From Desulfobulbus sp. (lineage in GTDB: Bacteria; Desulfobacterota; Desulfobulbia; Desulfobulbales; Desulfobulbaceae), in the NCBI GenBank assembly GCA_030600525.1, contig JAUVLX010000107.1:1-10113 (forward strand): a stretch of DNA of 10,113 bases, given 5' to 3'. The notes below the pieces were generated by a model. It was not told the DNA's origin. It worked only from the letters and a program-made list of their open reading frames with translations, and did not search any database. The position numbers and the translations under genes are program-made. How positions within the stretch are numbered: position 1 is the first letter of the stretch; the number at the start of each line of letters is the position of its first letter. Shown here one piece after another: positions 1 to 6,460 of the stretch.

Positions 1-770
1 ATATCTTTCAAAGAAAGATCATGTATTTTGTACCTTATAGAATTGTGTGCAAAATTAGCGGCAAAATGGCCCCAGGGAATGTATGAGTTCCCGCGAAGAT
101 ACTCAAAAACTTCTCCGTCCTCACTTGCATAATCACCGACGATTTCACTTCCACCCTGCACACCAGGACGAAGAACCATCACCACTTTATACATATCAGG
201 TAAAAATGAATTATTTGCGATAGTCTCAAATAGTTCAAAATCATCGATACAGGGGACTGTTTTGTGACCGTTAATTGCGTATTCAAGACCTTGAGGTTCG
301 CCTTTTTTGTCAAAAACGATTTTGCAACATTTTTTGGCTAGCAAAATCAACTCATCTGGATCATCAGAGGTCTGAGCAATGCTCAGCTGCAGTGACCGAG
401 GCAAATCCCGTAGAATTCTCGCTGCCTTTTCACCCGACACGTGCTGCCCCAGCGTTTTTATAAATGATCCACGAGGCGAAGCGGAAAGAGTTATAGACTG
501 TGGATTTTCGCAACGTTTTTTGGCCCAACTTGAATCAATATAAGTACAACCTCGAAACGGAAACGGATTTCGAATTTCATAGATGGTTTTAGTGCTCTTA
601 ACATGCACATCACCTGTTACAAAATTAGCATTATTTGCTAACAAAGTCCCATCATTGAGTTTTCCTAAATTCAAAGCATGATCGTGTTGCCGAAGATTAA
701 CAACTTCGTATTCAGGCTGGTATATACCGACACGGAATGAGCCACCGGGAACGACTGAGGTACGTATCAT
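1..770 (-). CDS. Unrecognised protein, partial (N-terminal 256 residues; runs off the left edge)
   Basis: The minus strand stays open for 256 codons from ATG 770-768 to the window edge, far longer than chance allows in this AT-rich DNA. The start is bounded: an in-frame TAA lies at 776-774, two codons upstream. No good Shine-Dalgarno sequence precedes the ATG, so translation may be weak or begin at a later codon. I do not recognise the family. The product looks soluble, with no signal peptide or membrane segment. It begins MIRTSVVPGGSFRVG and carries a cysteine pair (KKCCK, about residue 150), scattered single cysteines, an LRPGVQGGSEIVGDY stretch (about residues 201-215) and an aromatic SYIPWGHFAANFAHNSIRY stretch (about 229-247). 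The last two look like conserved core of a globular domain, but I cannot name it. It is transcribed away from sdhC and shares the long intergenic region with it, so no functional link is implied. Confidence 0.75.
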   Translation of the reverse strand, partial: MIRTSVVPGGSFRVGIYQPEYEVVNLRQHDHALNLGKLNDGTLLANNANFVTGDVHVKSTKTIYEIRNPFPFRGCTYIDSSWAKKRCENPQSITLSASPRGSFIKTLGQHVSGEKAARILRDLPRSLQLSIAQTSDDPDELILLAKKCCKIVFDKKGEPQGLEYAINGHKTVPCIDDFELFETIANNSFLPDMYKVVMVLRPGVQGGSEIVGDYASEDGEVFEYLRGNSYIPWGHFAANFAHNSIRYKIHDLSLKD

Positions 771-1190
771 ATTTTACGACTATTTATTAATAAGATGAGG
801 AAGGTGACACCGGGGTAGTTGAACACGTTTCAATGCAAAAAAACGACGGTGACGATGTTTCTACACGAAAGAACAATTATGCGGCTATCATATATATATC
901 CACACAATAAACAACAGCAAAAAACAGCTTCTTGTTAAATAGACAAAAAAAAAGATATACACAAGAAGAGTTCGGTTGCGTTATCCCAAAATTAATCGAC
1001 TTCAAACAGGCAAATCCGCTTTCAAGAAGATTGAGAACGTACTCTCAAAAGAGAGAACAGCAGCAAAATCAAGGTGTGCTTATTGTGCATATCCCCTAAA
1101 CTAAGAGCTCACGATAAAGAGTGTTGCTCCACTCATGTCGCACAGTTTCAACAGCGTGATTCAAGTAAATACACCCCTTAACCCACCCCG

Positions 1191-1217
1191 CACAACTGGC
1201 ACAGTTCGCACACAACT
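1191..1217. repeat. CACAACT direct repeats plus an AACTG/CAGTT inverted repeat
   Basis: CACAACT occurs at 1191-1197 and again at 1211-1217, exactly 20 bp apart, about two helical turns. The first copy also forms a perfect short inverted repeat, AACTG (1194-1198), spacer GCA, CAGTT (1202-1206). The cluster lies about 65-90 bp upstream of the TTGACA box at 1282, where an activator or a second operator could bind. The arms are short, so chance is possible. Confidence 0.3.
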
Positions 1218-1281
1218 AAACCCAACTCTATTGTTGAGAAAAGTGAATAAATGATCCAGATTACAAGCAACTTTTTTTTAC

Positions 1282-1308
1282 TTGACAGGGAATCGACCCC
1301 TTGTTAAT
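1282..1308 (+). promoter_or_regulatory. Candidate sigma-70 promoter for sdhCAB
   Basis: A perfect -35 hexamer TTGACA lies at 1282-1287. The -10 is less clear. GTTAAT at 1303-1308 matches the consensus at four of six positions but with a short 15-bp spacer, while a 17-bp spacer gives the poor hexamer TAATGA. Transcription from here would leave a 5' leader of roughly 110 nt before sdhC. The weak -10 fits a promoter that depends on, or is controlled by, a regulator. Confidence 0.5.
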
Positions 1309-1321
1309 GAATGATCGTTCA
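1308..1321. promoter_or_regulatory. Near-perfect palindrome overlapping the sdh promoter; candidate TetR-type operator
   Basis: TGAATGATCGTTCA is a 14-bp dyad centred between 1314 and 1315 with a single mismatched pair. It abuts or overlaps the presumed -10 and start-site region downstream of TTGACA, where a repressor would block transcription. The TGAA...TTCA arms resemble operators of TetR-family regulators such as the Bacillus FadR box. The assignment is by resemblance only, and no regulator gene is in the window. Confidence 0.4.
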
Positions 1322-1424
1322 GTTTTTATATATTGTTTAATACTGAATATGGTCACGTTGCCAAAACCGGTTGAAACGCAGTACGTTTTTGTTTTTCGTT
1401 AACCAAAACTCAAGGTCAACAATT

Positions 1425-2087
1425 ATGTCGTGGTTCATTCAAACTTGTCGGTCATCTCTAGGCAAAAAGTACATTATGGCCCTAACAGGATTTCTGTTAG
1501 GGGGGTTTTTGCTTGTACATACCATTGGTAACAGCACTATCTTCTGGGGAAGAGAAGCTTTCAATGCGTATGCACATCACCTGCATTCGTTAGGGGTATT
1601 TGTTCCAATTTTTGAGATCGGACTCGTCTCGATTTTCATTATCCATGTCATTACCGGTGTACTTCTCTTTCTTCAAAATCGTAGTGCTAGAGGAGGACAA
1701 AAGTACGAAGTTGAGACAAATCCAGGTGGTCGAACATGGGGTTCTCAGACCATGATTTATACTGGCGCGTCTATTCTTGTTTTTATCCTGATTCACCTGG
1801 CAAACTTCCACTTTGTTGAAAAAACAGAGATTCTCACCATCTCTGATGTGGTTACCAAGGTTCTCAACAATCCAGGTTTCACCCTCCTTTATGTTATTGG
1901 CATGGCCGTATTGGCGCTGCACATCAGCCACGGATTCTGGTCACTCTTGCAAACATTTGGCATCAATACCCCCCAGTACAACAACGCCATTCGTGTTGTT
2001 ACCTGGGCAGTTGCAGCGATAATGATCGCAGTATTTGTTTTGATCACTTTGCTGCTCGTTGTTTCTCAAAACCAACTGCTCGGCTAG
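1425..2087 (+). CDS. sdhC: Succinate dehydrogenase/fumarate reductase cytochrome b subunit (di-haem, B-type)
   Basis: Membrane anchor of respiratory complex II. It binds two b haems and passes electrons between the iron-sulfur subunit and menaquinone. The 220 residues hold five hydrophobic segments (about 17-40, 58-83, 108-130, 152-175, 189-215), as in the single-polypeptide B-type anchors of Bacillus subtilis SdhC and Wolinella FrdC. Likely axial haem ligands are H32, H74, H124 (or H129) and H166. The 42-residue gaps H32-H74 and H124-H166 match those of the Bacillus protein. The glutamate two residues before the last ligand in Wolinella FrdC (E180) is A164 here. I chose ATG 1425, preceded by AAGGTC, over the in-frame TTG at 1371 because the mature family start MSWFIQTCRSSLGKK begins there. 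It is first in the sdhCAB operon, as in Bacillus. The symbol frdC would be equally valid, since the sequence does not show the physiological direction. Confidence 0.93.
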   Translation: MSWFIQTCRSSLGKKYIMALTGFLLGGFLLVHTIGNSTIFWGREAFNAYAHHLHSLGVFVPIFEIGLVSIFIIHVITGVLLFLQNRSARGGQKYEVETNPGGRTWGSQTMIYTGASILVFILIHLANFHFVEKTEILTISDVVTKVLNNPGFTLLYVIGMAVLALHISHGFWSLLQTFGINTPQYNNAIRVVTWAVAAIMIAVFVLITLLLVVSQNQLLG

Positions 2088-2116
2088 AGCAATTAGGCGC
2101 AACGTAACTGAAAACG

Positions 2117-2157
2117 AATCGCTGCAGAGAAGAGGGTACTGACCGACTGCTGCGATT
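2117..2157 (+). other. Stem-loop in the sdhC-sdhA intergenic gap
   Basis: AATCGCTGCAG (2117-2127) pairs with CTGCTGCGATT (2147-2157), giving ten base pairs with one T-T mismatch around a 19-nt loop. No T-tract follows, so it is not a normal intrinsic terminator. In an operon mRNA it could stabilise a processed end or set different subunit levels. The 137-bp gap containing it is unusually long for adjacent complex II subunit genes. Confidence 0.4.
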
Positions 2158-2224
2158 AATGAATAGAGAGTCGACCTTTAAAAGTCGCTACTTCACTTTC
2201 CACCCATAGCCAGAAGAAAATATT

Positions 2225-4153
2225 ATGCAGCTTGATTCGAAAATACCTGAAGGACCGTTGGCAGAAAAATGGGATAAAGCCCGTTTTTCCAATAAACTCG
2301 TCAATCCGGCTAACAAAAGGAAATACGAAGTCATTGTTGTGGGAACAGGACTTGCCGGAGGAGCAGCAGCAGCAACCCTAGGAGAACTAGGGTACAATGT
2401 TAAATCATTTTGCATCCAAGACAGTGCCAGGAGAGCTCACTCCATCGCTGCACAGGGCGGTATTAATGCTGCCAAAAATTACCAGGGTGACGGTGACTCC
2501 ATCTTCCGTCTTTTCTATGACACTATCAAAGGTGGTGACTTCCGCGCTCGTGAAGCAAACGTTTACCGCCTTGCGCAAGTAGCAAATAACATCATCGACC
2601 AGGGCGTTGCCCAGGGAATCCCTTTTGCGCGTGAATACGGCGGAACATTGGCCAACCGTTCATTTGGTGGTGCCCAGGTTTCCCGAACATTTTATGCTCG
2701 TGGCCAGACGGGACAGCAGCTTCTTATCGGCGCCTACTCAGCAATGATGCGTCAGGTTGCAGCAGGTAAAGTAACCTTGCATACGCGTCAGGAAATGATT
2801 GATCTGGTAGTCGTTGATGGCGAAGCAAAGGGTATCATCACTCGAAACCTGATTACCGGCGAAATTGAGCGCCATTCAGCACATGCTGTCGTACTGGCTA
2901 CAGGCGGTTACGGAAACGTATATTTCCTCTCCACAAATGCCATGGCCTCTAACGTTACCGCAGCTTGGCGCGCTCACAAAAGAGGTGCTGGATTTGCAAA
3001 CCCATGTATGGTTCAGATTCATCCCACCTGTATCCCGGTTCATGGAGATTCTCAGTCCAAACTCACCTTGATGAGTGAAAGTCTGCGAAACGATGGTCGT
3101 GTTTGGGTACCAAAAAATGCAAATGAGACCAGAAAAGCAGCCGATATTCCAGAGTCAGAACGTGATTATTACCTGGAACGTAAGTACCCAAGTTTTGGTA
3201 ACCTCGTTCCTCGTGACGTGGCTTCCCGTAATGCGAAGCAAGCTTGTGATGATGGTCTTGGAGTTGGCGAAACAAAGCTTGGTGTATATCTTGATTTCTC
3301 AGAAGCAATCCAACGAGACGGTTTAGATGTCATTCTTAGAAAATATGGTAACCTTTTCCATATGTACGAAAAGATTACAGCTTCTAATCCGACAAAAGAA
3401 CCAATGATGATTTACCCTGCCGTTCACTACACCATGGGTGGACTTTGGGTTGATTATGAACTGATGACCACTGTTCCCGGACTTTACGCCGCAGGTGAAG
3501 CGAACTTCTCTGATCACGGTGCCAATAGGCTTGGGGCGTCTGCTCTTATGCAGGGACTTGCTGACGGTTACTTTGTATTGCCTTACACCATTGGTAACTA
3601 CCTGGCAAAGGTTGCTCCAGAACCAACTAACACCAACCATGAAGCGTTTGACGAAGCGGAAAATTCTGCTAGAGAATTGACCACTAAACTGCTCAAAAAC
3701 ACAGGCTCTGGCAAAAGCGGTCTGAAGACAGTTGACTATTACCACAAAAAGCTTGGCCAGGTTATGTGGGATGATTGCGGTATGGGACGAAACAAAGAAG
3801 GTCTTGAAGATGCCCTCAAAGTTATCCCTGAAATTCGTGAAGAATTCTGGGATAACGTAACTGTTCCAGGTAAAGGCAATGAATTAAATCAATCACTGGA
3901 AAGAGCTGGCCGAGTTGCCGACTTCCTCGAGTTTGGTGAATTGATGGTACGTGATGCCCTTGAGCGAGAAGAATCATGTGGTGGTCACTTCCGTGAAGAA
4001 AGTCAGACAGAAGAAAATGAGGCCAAGCGTGATGATGAGAACTTCTCTCATGTTTCCGTATGGGAACATAAGGGCGAAGGCAATAAACCCGTCATGCACA
4101 AGGAAGCACTCGCATTTGAGAACGTTACGCCTTCACAACGAAGCTACAAGTAA
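2225..4153 (+). CDS. sdhA: Succinate dehydrogenase/fumarate reductase flavoprotein subunit
   Basis: Catalytic subunit that interconverts succinate and fumarate on covalently bound FAD at the cytoplasmic face of complex II. The 642 residues are full length for the Bacillus/Wolinella-like group. Visible features in order: the dinucleotide-binding loop GTGLAGG (residues 40-46); RRAHSIAAQGG, with H72 as the expected covalent FAD attachment site; H266 in QIHPTCIP; the catalytic arginine R330 in VPRDVASR; H401 in HYTMGG; and the FAD-binding GLYAAGEANFSDHGANRLG near residue 420. The C-terminal helical domain is charged and ends in PSQRSYK. ATG 2225 is preceded by AGAAGA, a modest ribosome binding site, and the resulting N-terminus (MQLDSKIPEGPLAEKWDKAR) fits the family. 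It lies 137 bp after sdhC and 74 bp before sdhB. All key residues are present and no frameshift is seen. Confidence 0.97.
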   Translation: MQLDSKIPEGPLAEKWDKARFSNKLVNPANKRKYEVIVVGTGLAGGAAAATLGELGYNVKSFCIQDSARRAHSIAAQGGINAAKNYQGDGDSIFRLFYDTIKGGDFRAREANVYRLAQVANNIIDQGVAQGIPFAREYGGTLANRSFGGAQVSRTFYARGQTGQQLLIGAYSAMMRQVAAGKVTLHTRQEMIDLVVVDGEAKGIITRNLITGEIERHSAHAVVLATGGYGNVYFLSTNAMASNVTAAWRAHKRGAGFANPCMVQIHPTCIPVHGDSQSKLTLMSESLRNDGRVWVPKNANETRKAADIPESERDYYLERKYPSFGNLVPRDVASRNAKQACDDGLGVGETKLGVYLDFSEAIQRDGLDVILRKYGNLFHMYEKITASNPTKEPMMIYPAVHYTMGGLWVDYELMTTVPGLYAAGEANFSDHGANRLGASALMQGLADGYFVLPYTIGNYLAKVAPEPTNTNHEAFDEAENSARELTTKLLKNTGSGKSGLKTVDYYHKKLGQVMWDDCGMGRNKEGLEDALKVIPEIREEFWDNVTVPGKGNELNQSLERAGRVADFLEFGELMVRDALEREESCGGHFREESQTEENEAKRDDENFSHVSVWEHKGEGNKPVMHKEALAFENVTPSQRSYK

Positions 4154-4227
4154 CGAAGATCACATACAATTGTATTGGAATTGTGGGTGTACCACTGAAG
4201 CATAAATCAAAACGCAGAAGATATCTC

Positions 4228-4992
4228 ATGTCATCGAAAACGATTAATATTATAGTAAAAATATGGCGACAGACTGGACCCCATGCAAAGGGGAACTTCG
4301 AAGATCACGCTCTCAAGGATATCAGCACTGGCAGTTCGTTTCTTGAGATGCTCGACGTTATGAACGAAGCGCTAGCTAATAAAGGAAAGGAGCCTATAGC
4401 TTTCGATCATGACTGCCGTGAAGGTATTTGCGGCATGTGCGGCGCTGTGGTCAATGGAACAGCGCATGGACCTGAAAAAGAAACCACCTTATGTCAGTTG
4501 CATATGCGAAGCTTTAAAGACGGTGATACCATTATCATCGAACCTTTCAGAGCTACTGGTTTCCCAATCGTGAAAGACCTTATTGTTGACAGATCAGCCC
4601 TTGACAGCATCATTCAGGCTGGTGGATTTATCTCCGTCAATACTGGCTCTCCACAGGATGCTAATAGTATCCTTATTCCTCAGCACATTGCGGAACAAGC
4701 CATGGATGCAGCTGCCTGTATCGGTTGTGGTGCCTGTGCTGCTGCATGTCCGAATGCTGCACCTATGTTGTTTATTGGTGCAAAAATATCCCAATTAGCT
4801 CTGCTCCCTCAAGGACAACAGGAAGCAAGAACAAGAGCTGTTAGTATGGTTGGATGCATGGACGAAAATGGTTTTGGTAACTGCGGTAACGAACGTGTCT
4901 GTGAAAACGTTTGCCCTAAAGGCATATCAATCAGACATATTGCTCGCATGAACAGGGAATACCTGAAAGGTGCCTTTGCTCAGAGCGATTAA
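4228..4992 (+). CDS. sdhB: Succinate dehydrogenase/fumarate reductase iron-sulfur subunit
   Basis: Electron-transfer subunit carrying [2Fe-2S], [4Fe-4S] and [3Fe-4S] clusters between the flavin in SdhA and the haems/quinone of SdhC. The N-terminal ferredoxin-like domain holds DCREGICGMCG (C63, C68, C71) with the fourth ligand probably C89. That is 18 residues after C71, against about 12 in the E. coli type. This longer spacing and the GTAHGPE...TTLCQLHMR segment are typical of the anaerobe/Bacteroidetes-like group as I recall it. The second domain has CIGCGACAAACPN (C164, C167, C170, C174), followed by a GCMDENGFGNCGNERVC segment and ENVCPKGIS, which supply the remaining cluster ligands. I start at ATG 4228 (254 residues), preceded by CGCAGAAG. 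The frame also opens at GTG 4183, but that would add a basic 15-residue tail with no ribosome binding site. It is last in the operon; a strong terminator follows 30 bp after the stop. Confidence 0.95.
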   Translation: MSSKTINIIVKIWRQTGPHAKGNFEDHALKDISTGSSFLEMLDVMNEALANKGKEPIAFDHDCREGICGMCGAVVNGTAHGPEKETTLCQLHMRSFKDGDTIIIEPFRATGFPIVKDLIVDRSALDSIIQAGGFISVNTGSPQDANSILIPQHIAEQAMDAAACIGCGACAAACPNAAPMLFIGAKISQLALLPQGQQEARTRAVSMVGCMDENGFGNCGNERVCENVCPKGISIRHIARMNREYLKGAFAQSD

Positions 4993-5021
4993 CAGCAGTT
5001 TATCATAATTCGGCTATTCCC

Positions 5022-5058
5022 AAGGCCTGTTTACCTTCCTGGTAAACAGGCCTTTTTT
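5022..5058 (+). terminator. Strong intrinsic terminator of the sdhCAB operon
   Basis: A perfect 14-bp stem, AAGGCCTGTTTACC (5022-5035) with GGTAAACAGGCCTT (5041-5054), encloses the 5-nt loop TTCCT and runs into a T6 tract at 5053-5058. It starts 30 bp after the sdhB stop and separates the operon from the desulfidase gene. Confidence 0.95.
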
Positions 5059-5121
5059 ATTTCCACATCTTTACAGATAGCCCCACTCTTTTTTTACTTA
5101 CGGGGCCAACCCTTATCGACC

Positions 5122-5150
5122 TTGTCATTCACTCCCCCCCTTGTTATGCT
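5122..5150 (+). promoter_or_regulatory. Candidate sigma-70 promoter for the cysteine desulfidase gene
   Basis: TTGTCA at 5122-5127 matches the -35 consensus at five of six positions. It is followed, after an ideal 17-bp spacer, by TATGCT at 5145-5150, four of six for the -10. The site lies just after the sdh terminator and about 55 bp before the ATG at 5206, the right place for an independent promoter. A C-run sits inside the spacer. Confidence 0.5.
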
Positions 5151-5205
5151 ATGAGTTAACATTCAAAAAATCGTTTTCTCTTCATTCTTTTAGCAAGTCT
5201 CTATA

Positions 5206-6426
5206 ATGGAATTATTGTCCAATACATTAAAAAAGGCACTTGAGATCACATCTGGCTGTACAGAACCTGCAGCTATTGCCTATTGCGCAAGTTTTGCGGG
5301 CAAACATCTCGATGAACAGCCAACCCAATTTGTTCTCAAAATTGACCAACGAACCTATAAAAACGCCTTTGCAGCAGGGATCCCTCACGCTGGGTCACGA
5401 AAAGGATCGGAATGGGCACTGGTGTTAGGTTTTGTGACCGCCGATCCCGATAAGCGGCTCTCGCTTTTCACGCTTCTCAATCCAGAATTGATCAATCAAG
5501 CAGACAATCTTTACGCGGAAGAATTGATAAAAGTTGAACTGGTAGATACTGAAGGGCTCCTGATTGACCTCCTTGTGAGCGGCAAGAACAATAAAGTCCA
5601 TGCCATCCTCCAGGGTGGTCATACCCGCATCCGTCATCTCAGCAGAAATGACGTTGATATTGAAGGCGAAAACCATTCGCTTCAAAACAGTTCCAGCAGC
5701 TCTTTTTCTTTTGAAAAATCTTTTTTCAATTCAAAAAACTGGCCTGAATTAATAGAGTCAGTATATGCGGACGTGGAACTTCAACAGACTGTTCGTCAGG
5801 GTATTGCCTACAACATGGCTGCGGCTCAGCATGGGCAACAATATATACCCTCAGAGGGAAGTGATGGTGAACACCTTGTTATGGGTGCTATCTTTGCCCG
5901 AATGAACGGGGACCCTCTTCCGGTCATGAGTTGTGCAGGGTCTGGCAACAAAGGACTTACGTCTTTTATCCCTGTAGTATCTTATTCAAGACAAAATAAT
6001 CGCGAAGAGGAAACCGAGATTAAGGCAGTCCTTGTATCCATACTATTGACCACCCTGATTACTTCACGTTTTGGTGAGGTTTCCTCTGTCTGCGGTGCTC
6101 AATATGCTGCAGGAGCAGGCATCATTGGTGGCATTCTTTATCTGCGTGACGAACTGCAGCTCTTTGACGGTGCATACAATAATTTTGTGTCCTCCATCAG
6201 CGGTGGCTTCTGCGACGGTGCCAAAGGAAGTTGTTCTATGCGTGGAAGCACTGCAGTATCAGTAGCCCTGGCTGCTATCAAACATGCCGAGGGTGGATTT
6301 ATCGTTTCTTCAAGAGACGGTTTTTTAGGTCAGTCTTTTTTGGAAACTCTTGATAACCTGGTAAAATACAATCCGCTTATTGCCAAATTCGAGCTTGAAA
6401 CCATAAAAATATTAAAAGAAAAATAA
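5206..6426 (+). CDS. cyuA: L-cysteine desulfidase family protein (CyuA/YhaM, serine dehydratase alpha-like)
   Basis: Cytoplasmic Fe-S lyase expected to convert L-cysteine to pyruvate, ammonia and hydrogen sulfide without PLP; some relatives may act on serine. The 406 residues belong to the serine dehydratase alpha-chain superfamily. The N-terminus has SGCTEPAAIAYCAS with C18, and the C-terminal half has C296 (SVCGAQ), C336 (GGFCDG) and C343 (GSCSMRG). The spacings of 40 and 7 match the [4Fe-4S] cysteines I recall for the Methanocaldococcus jannaschii desulfidase (C282, C322, C329, with C25). GSGNKG near residue 247 is also typical. A Ser/Phe-rich linker with five consecutive serines (162-166) lies between the two halves and looks like a variable loop. 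The ribosome binding site is weak (AGCAAG). The gene follows the sdh terminator and has its own promoter candidate. The next gene starts 34 bp downstream with no terminator between, so they may be co-transcribed. The substrate is inferred from family, not shown. Confidence 0.88.
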   Translation: MELLSNTLKKALEITSGCTEPAAIAYCASFAGKHLDEQPTQFVLKIDQRTYKNAFAAGIPHAGSRKGSEWALVLGFVTADPDKRLSLFTLLNPELINQADNLYAEELIKVELVDTEGLLIDLLVSGKNNKVHAILQGGHTRIRHLSRNDVDIEGENHSLQNSSSSSFSFEKSFFNSKNWPELIESVYADVELQQTVRQGIAYNMAAAQHGQQYIPSEGSDGEHLVMGAIFARMNGDPLPVMSCAGSGNKGLTSFIPVVSYSRQNNREEETEIKAVLVSILLTTLITSRFGEVSSVCGAQYAAGAGIIGGILYLRDELQLFDGAYNNFVSSISGGFCDGAKGSCSMRGSTAVSVALAAIKHAEGGFIVSSRDGFLGQSFLETLDNLVKYNPLIAKFELETIKILKEK

Positions 6427-6460
6427 CTAATTCCTCTACTCAAATCTTTCCTTTTTATAC

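Larger units (their letters stand above)
771..1424. other. Divergent intergenic region upstream of the sdh operon
   Basis: About 650 bp without a convincing gene. It is AT-rich, with an A9 run near 945-953 and alternating TA near 889-898, which suggests curved or easily melted DNA. The right-hand part holds the sdh promoter candidate and nearby symmetric elements, listed separately. A frame from 943 to 1104 stays open for 53 codons and ends in a CxxC-containing peptide. It has no ATG and no ribosome binding site, so I do not call it a gene. No tRNA-like or other RNA fold was evident by eye. A small RNA or long 5' leader cannot be excluded. Confidence 0.6.

Noticed and set aside
275..463. 62-codon plus-strand ORF
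   Set aside because: It is antisense to the long minus-strand frame at 1-770, which is far better supported.
833..910. Small plus-strand ORF of 25 codons starting ATG
   Set aside because: It is very short, has no Shine-Dalgarno sequence and resembles nothing known.
1042..1055. CTCTC-AAAA-GAGAG inverted repeat
   Set aside because: Five-base arms in a purine/pyrimidine-rich stretch; likely chance and not placed near a gene end.
943..1104. Plus-strand frame open for 53 codons ending in a CAYCAY peptide
   Set aside because: It has no ATG, no ribosome binding site and an A-run at its start; the length is within chance for this base composition.
1197..1211. TGGCAC followed by GCA, resembling a sigma-54 -24/-12 promoter
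   Set aside because: Only 8 bases separate the GG and GC dinucleotides, where sigma-54 promoters need 10, and the TTGC element is missing.
1371..1424. TTG-initiated N-terminal extension of SdhC
   Set aside because: It would add 18 residues ahead of the conserved family start; ATG 1425 has a better ribosome binding site.
4183..4227. GTG-initiated N-terminal extension of SdhB
   Set aside because: It adds a basic, non-conserved tail with no ribosome binding site; ATG 4228 fits the family length and has an AGAAG element upstream.
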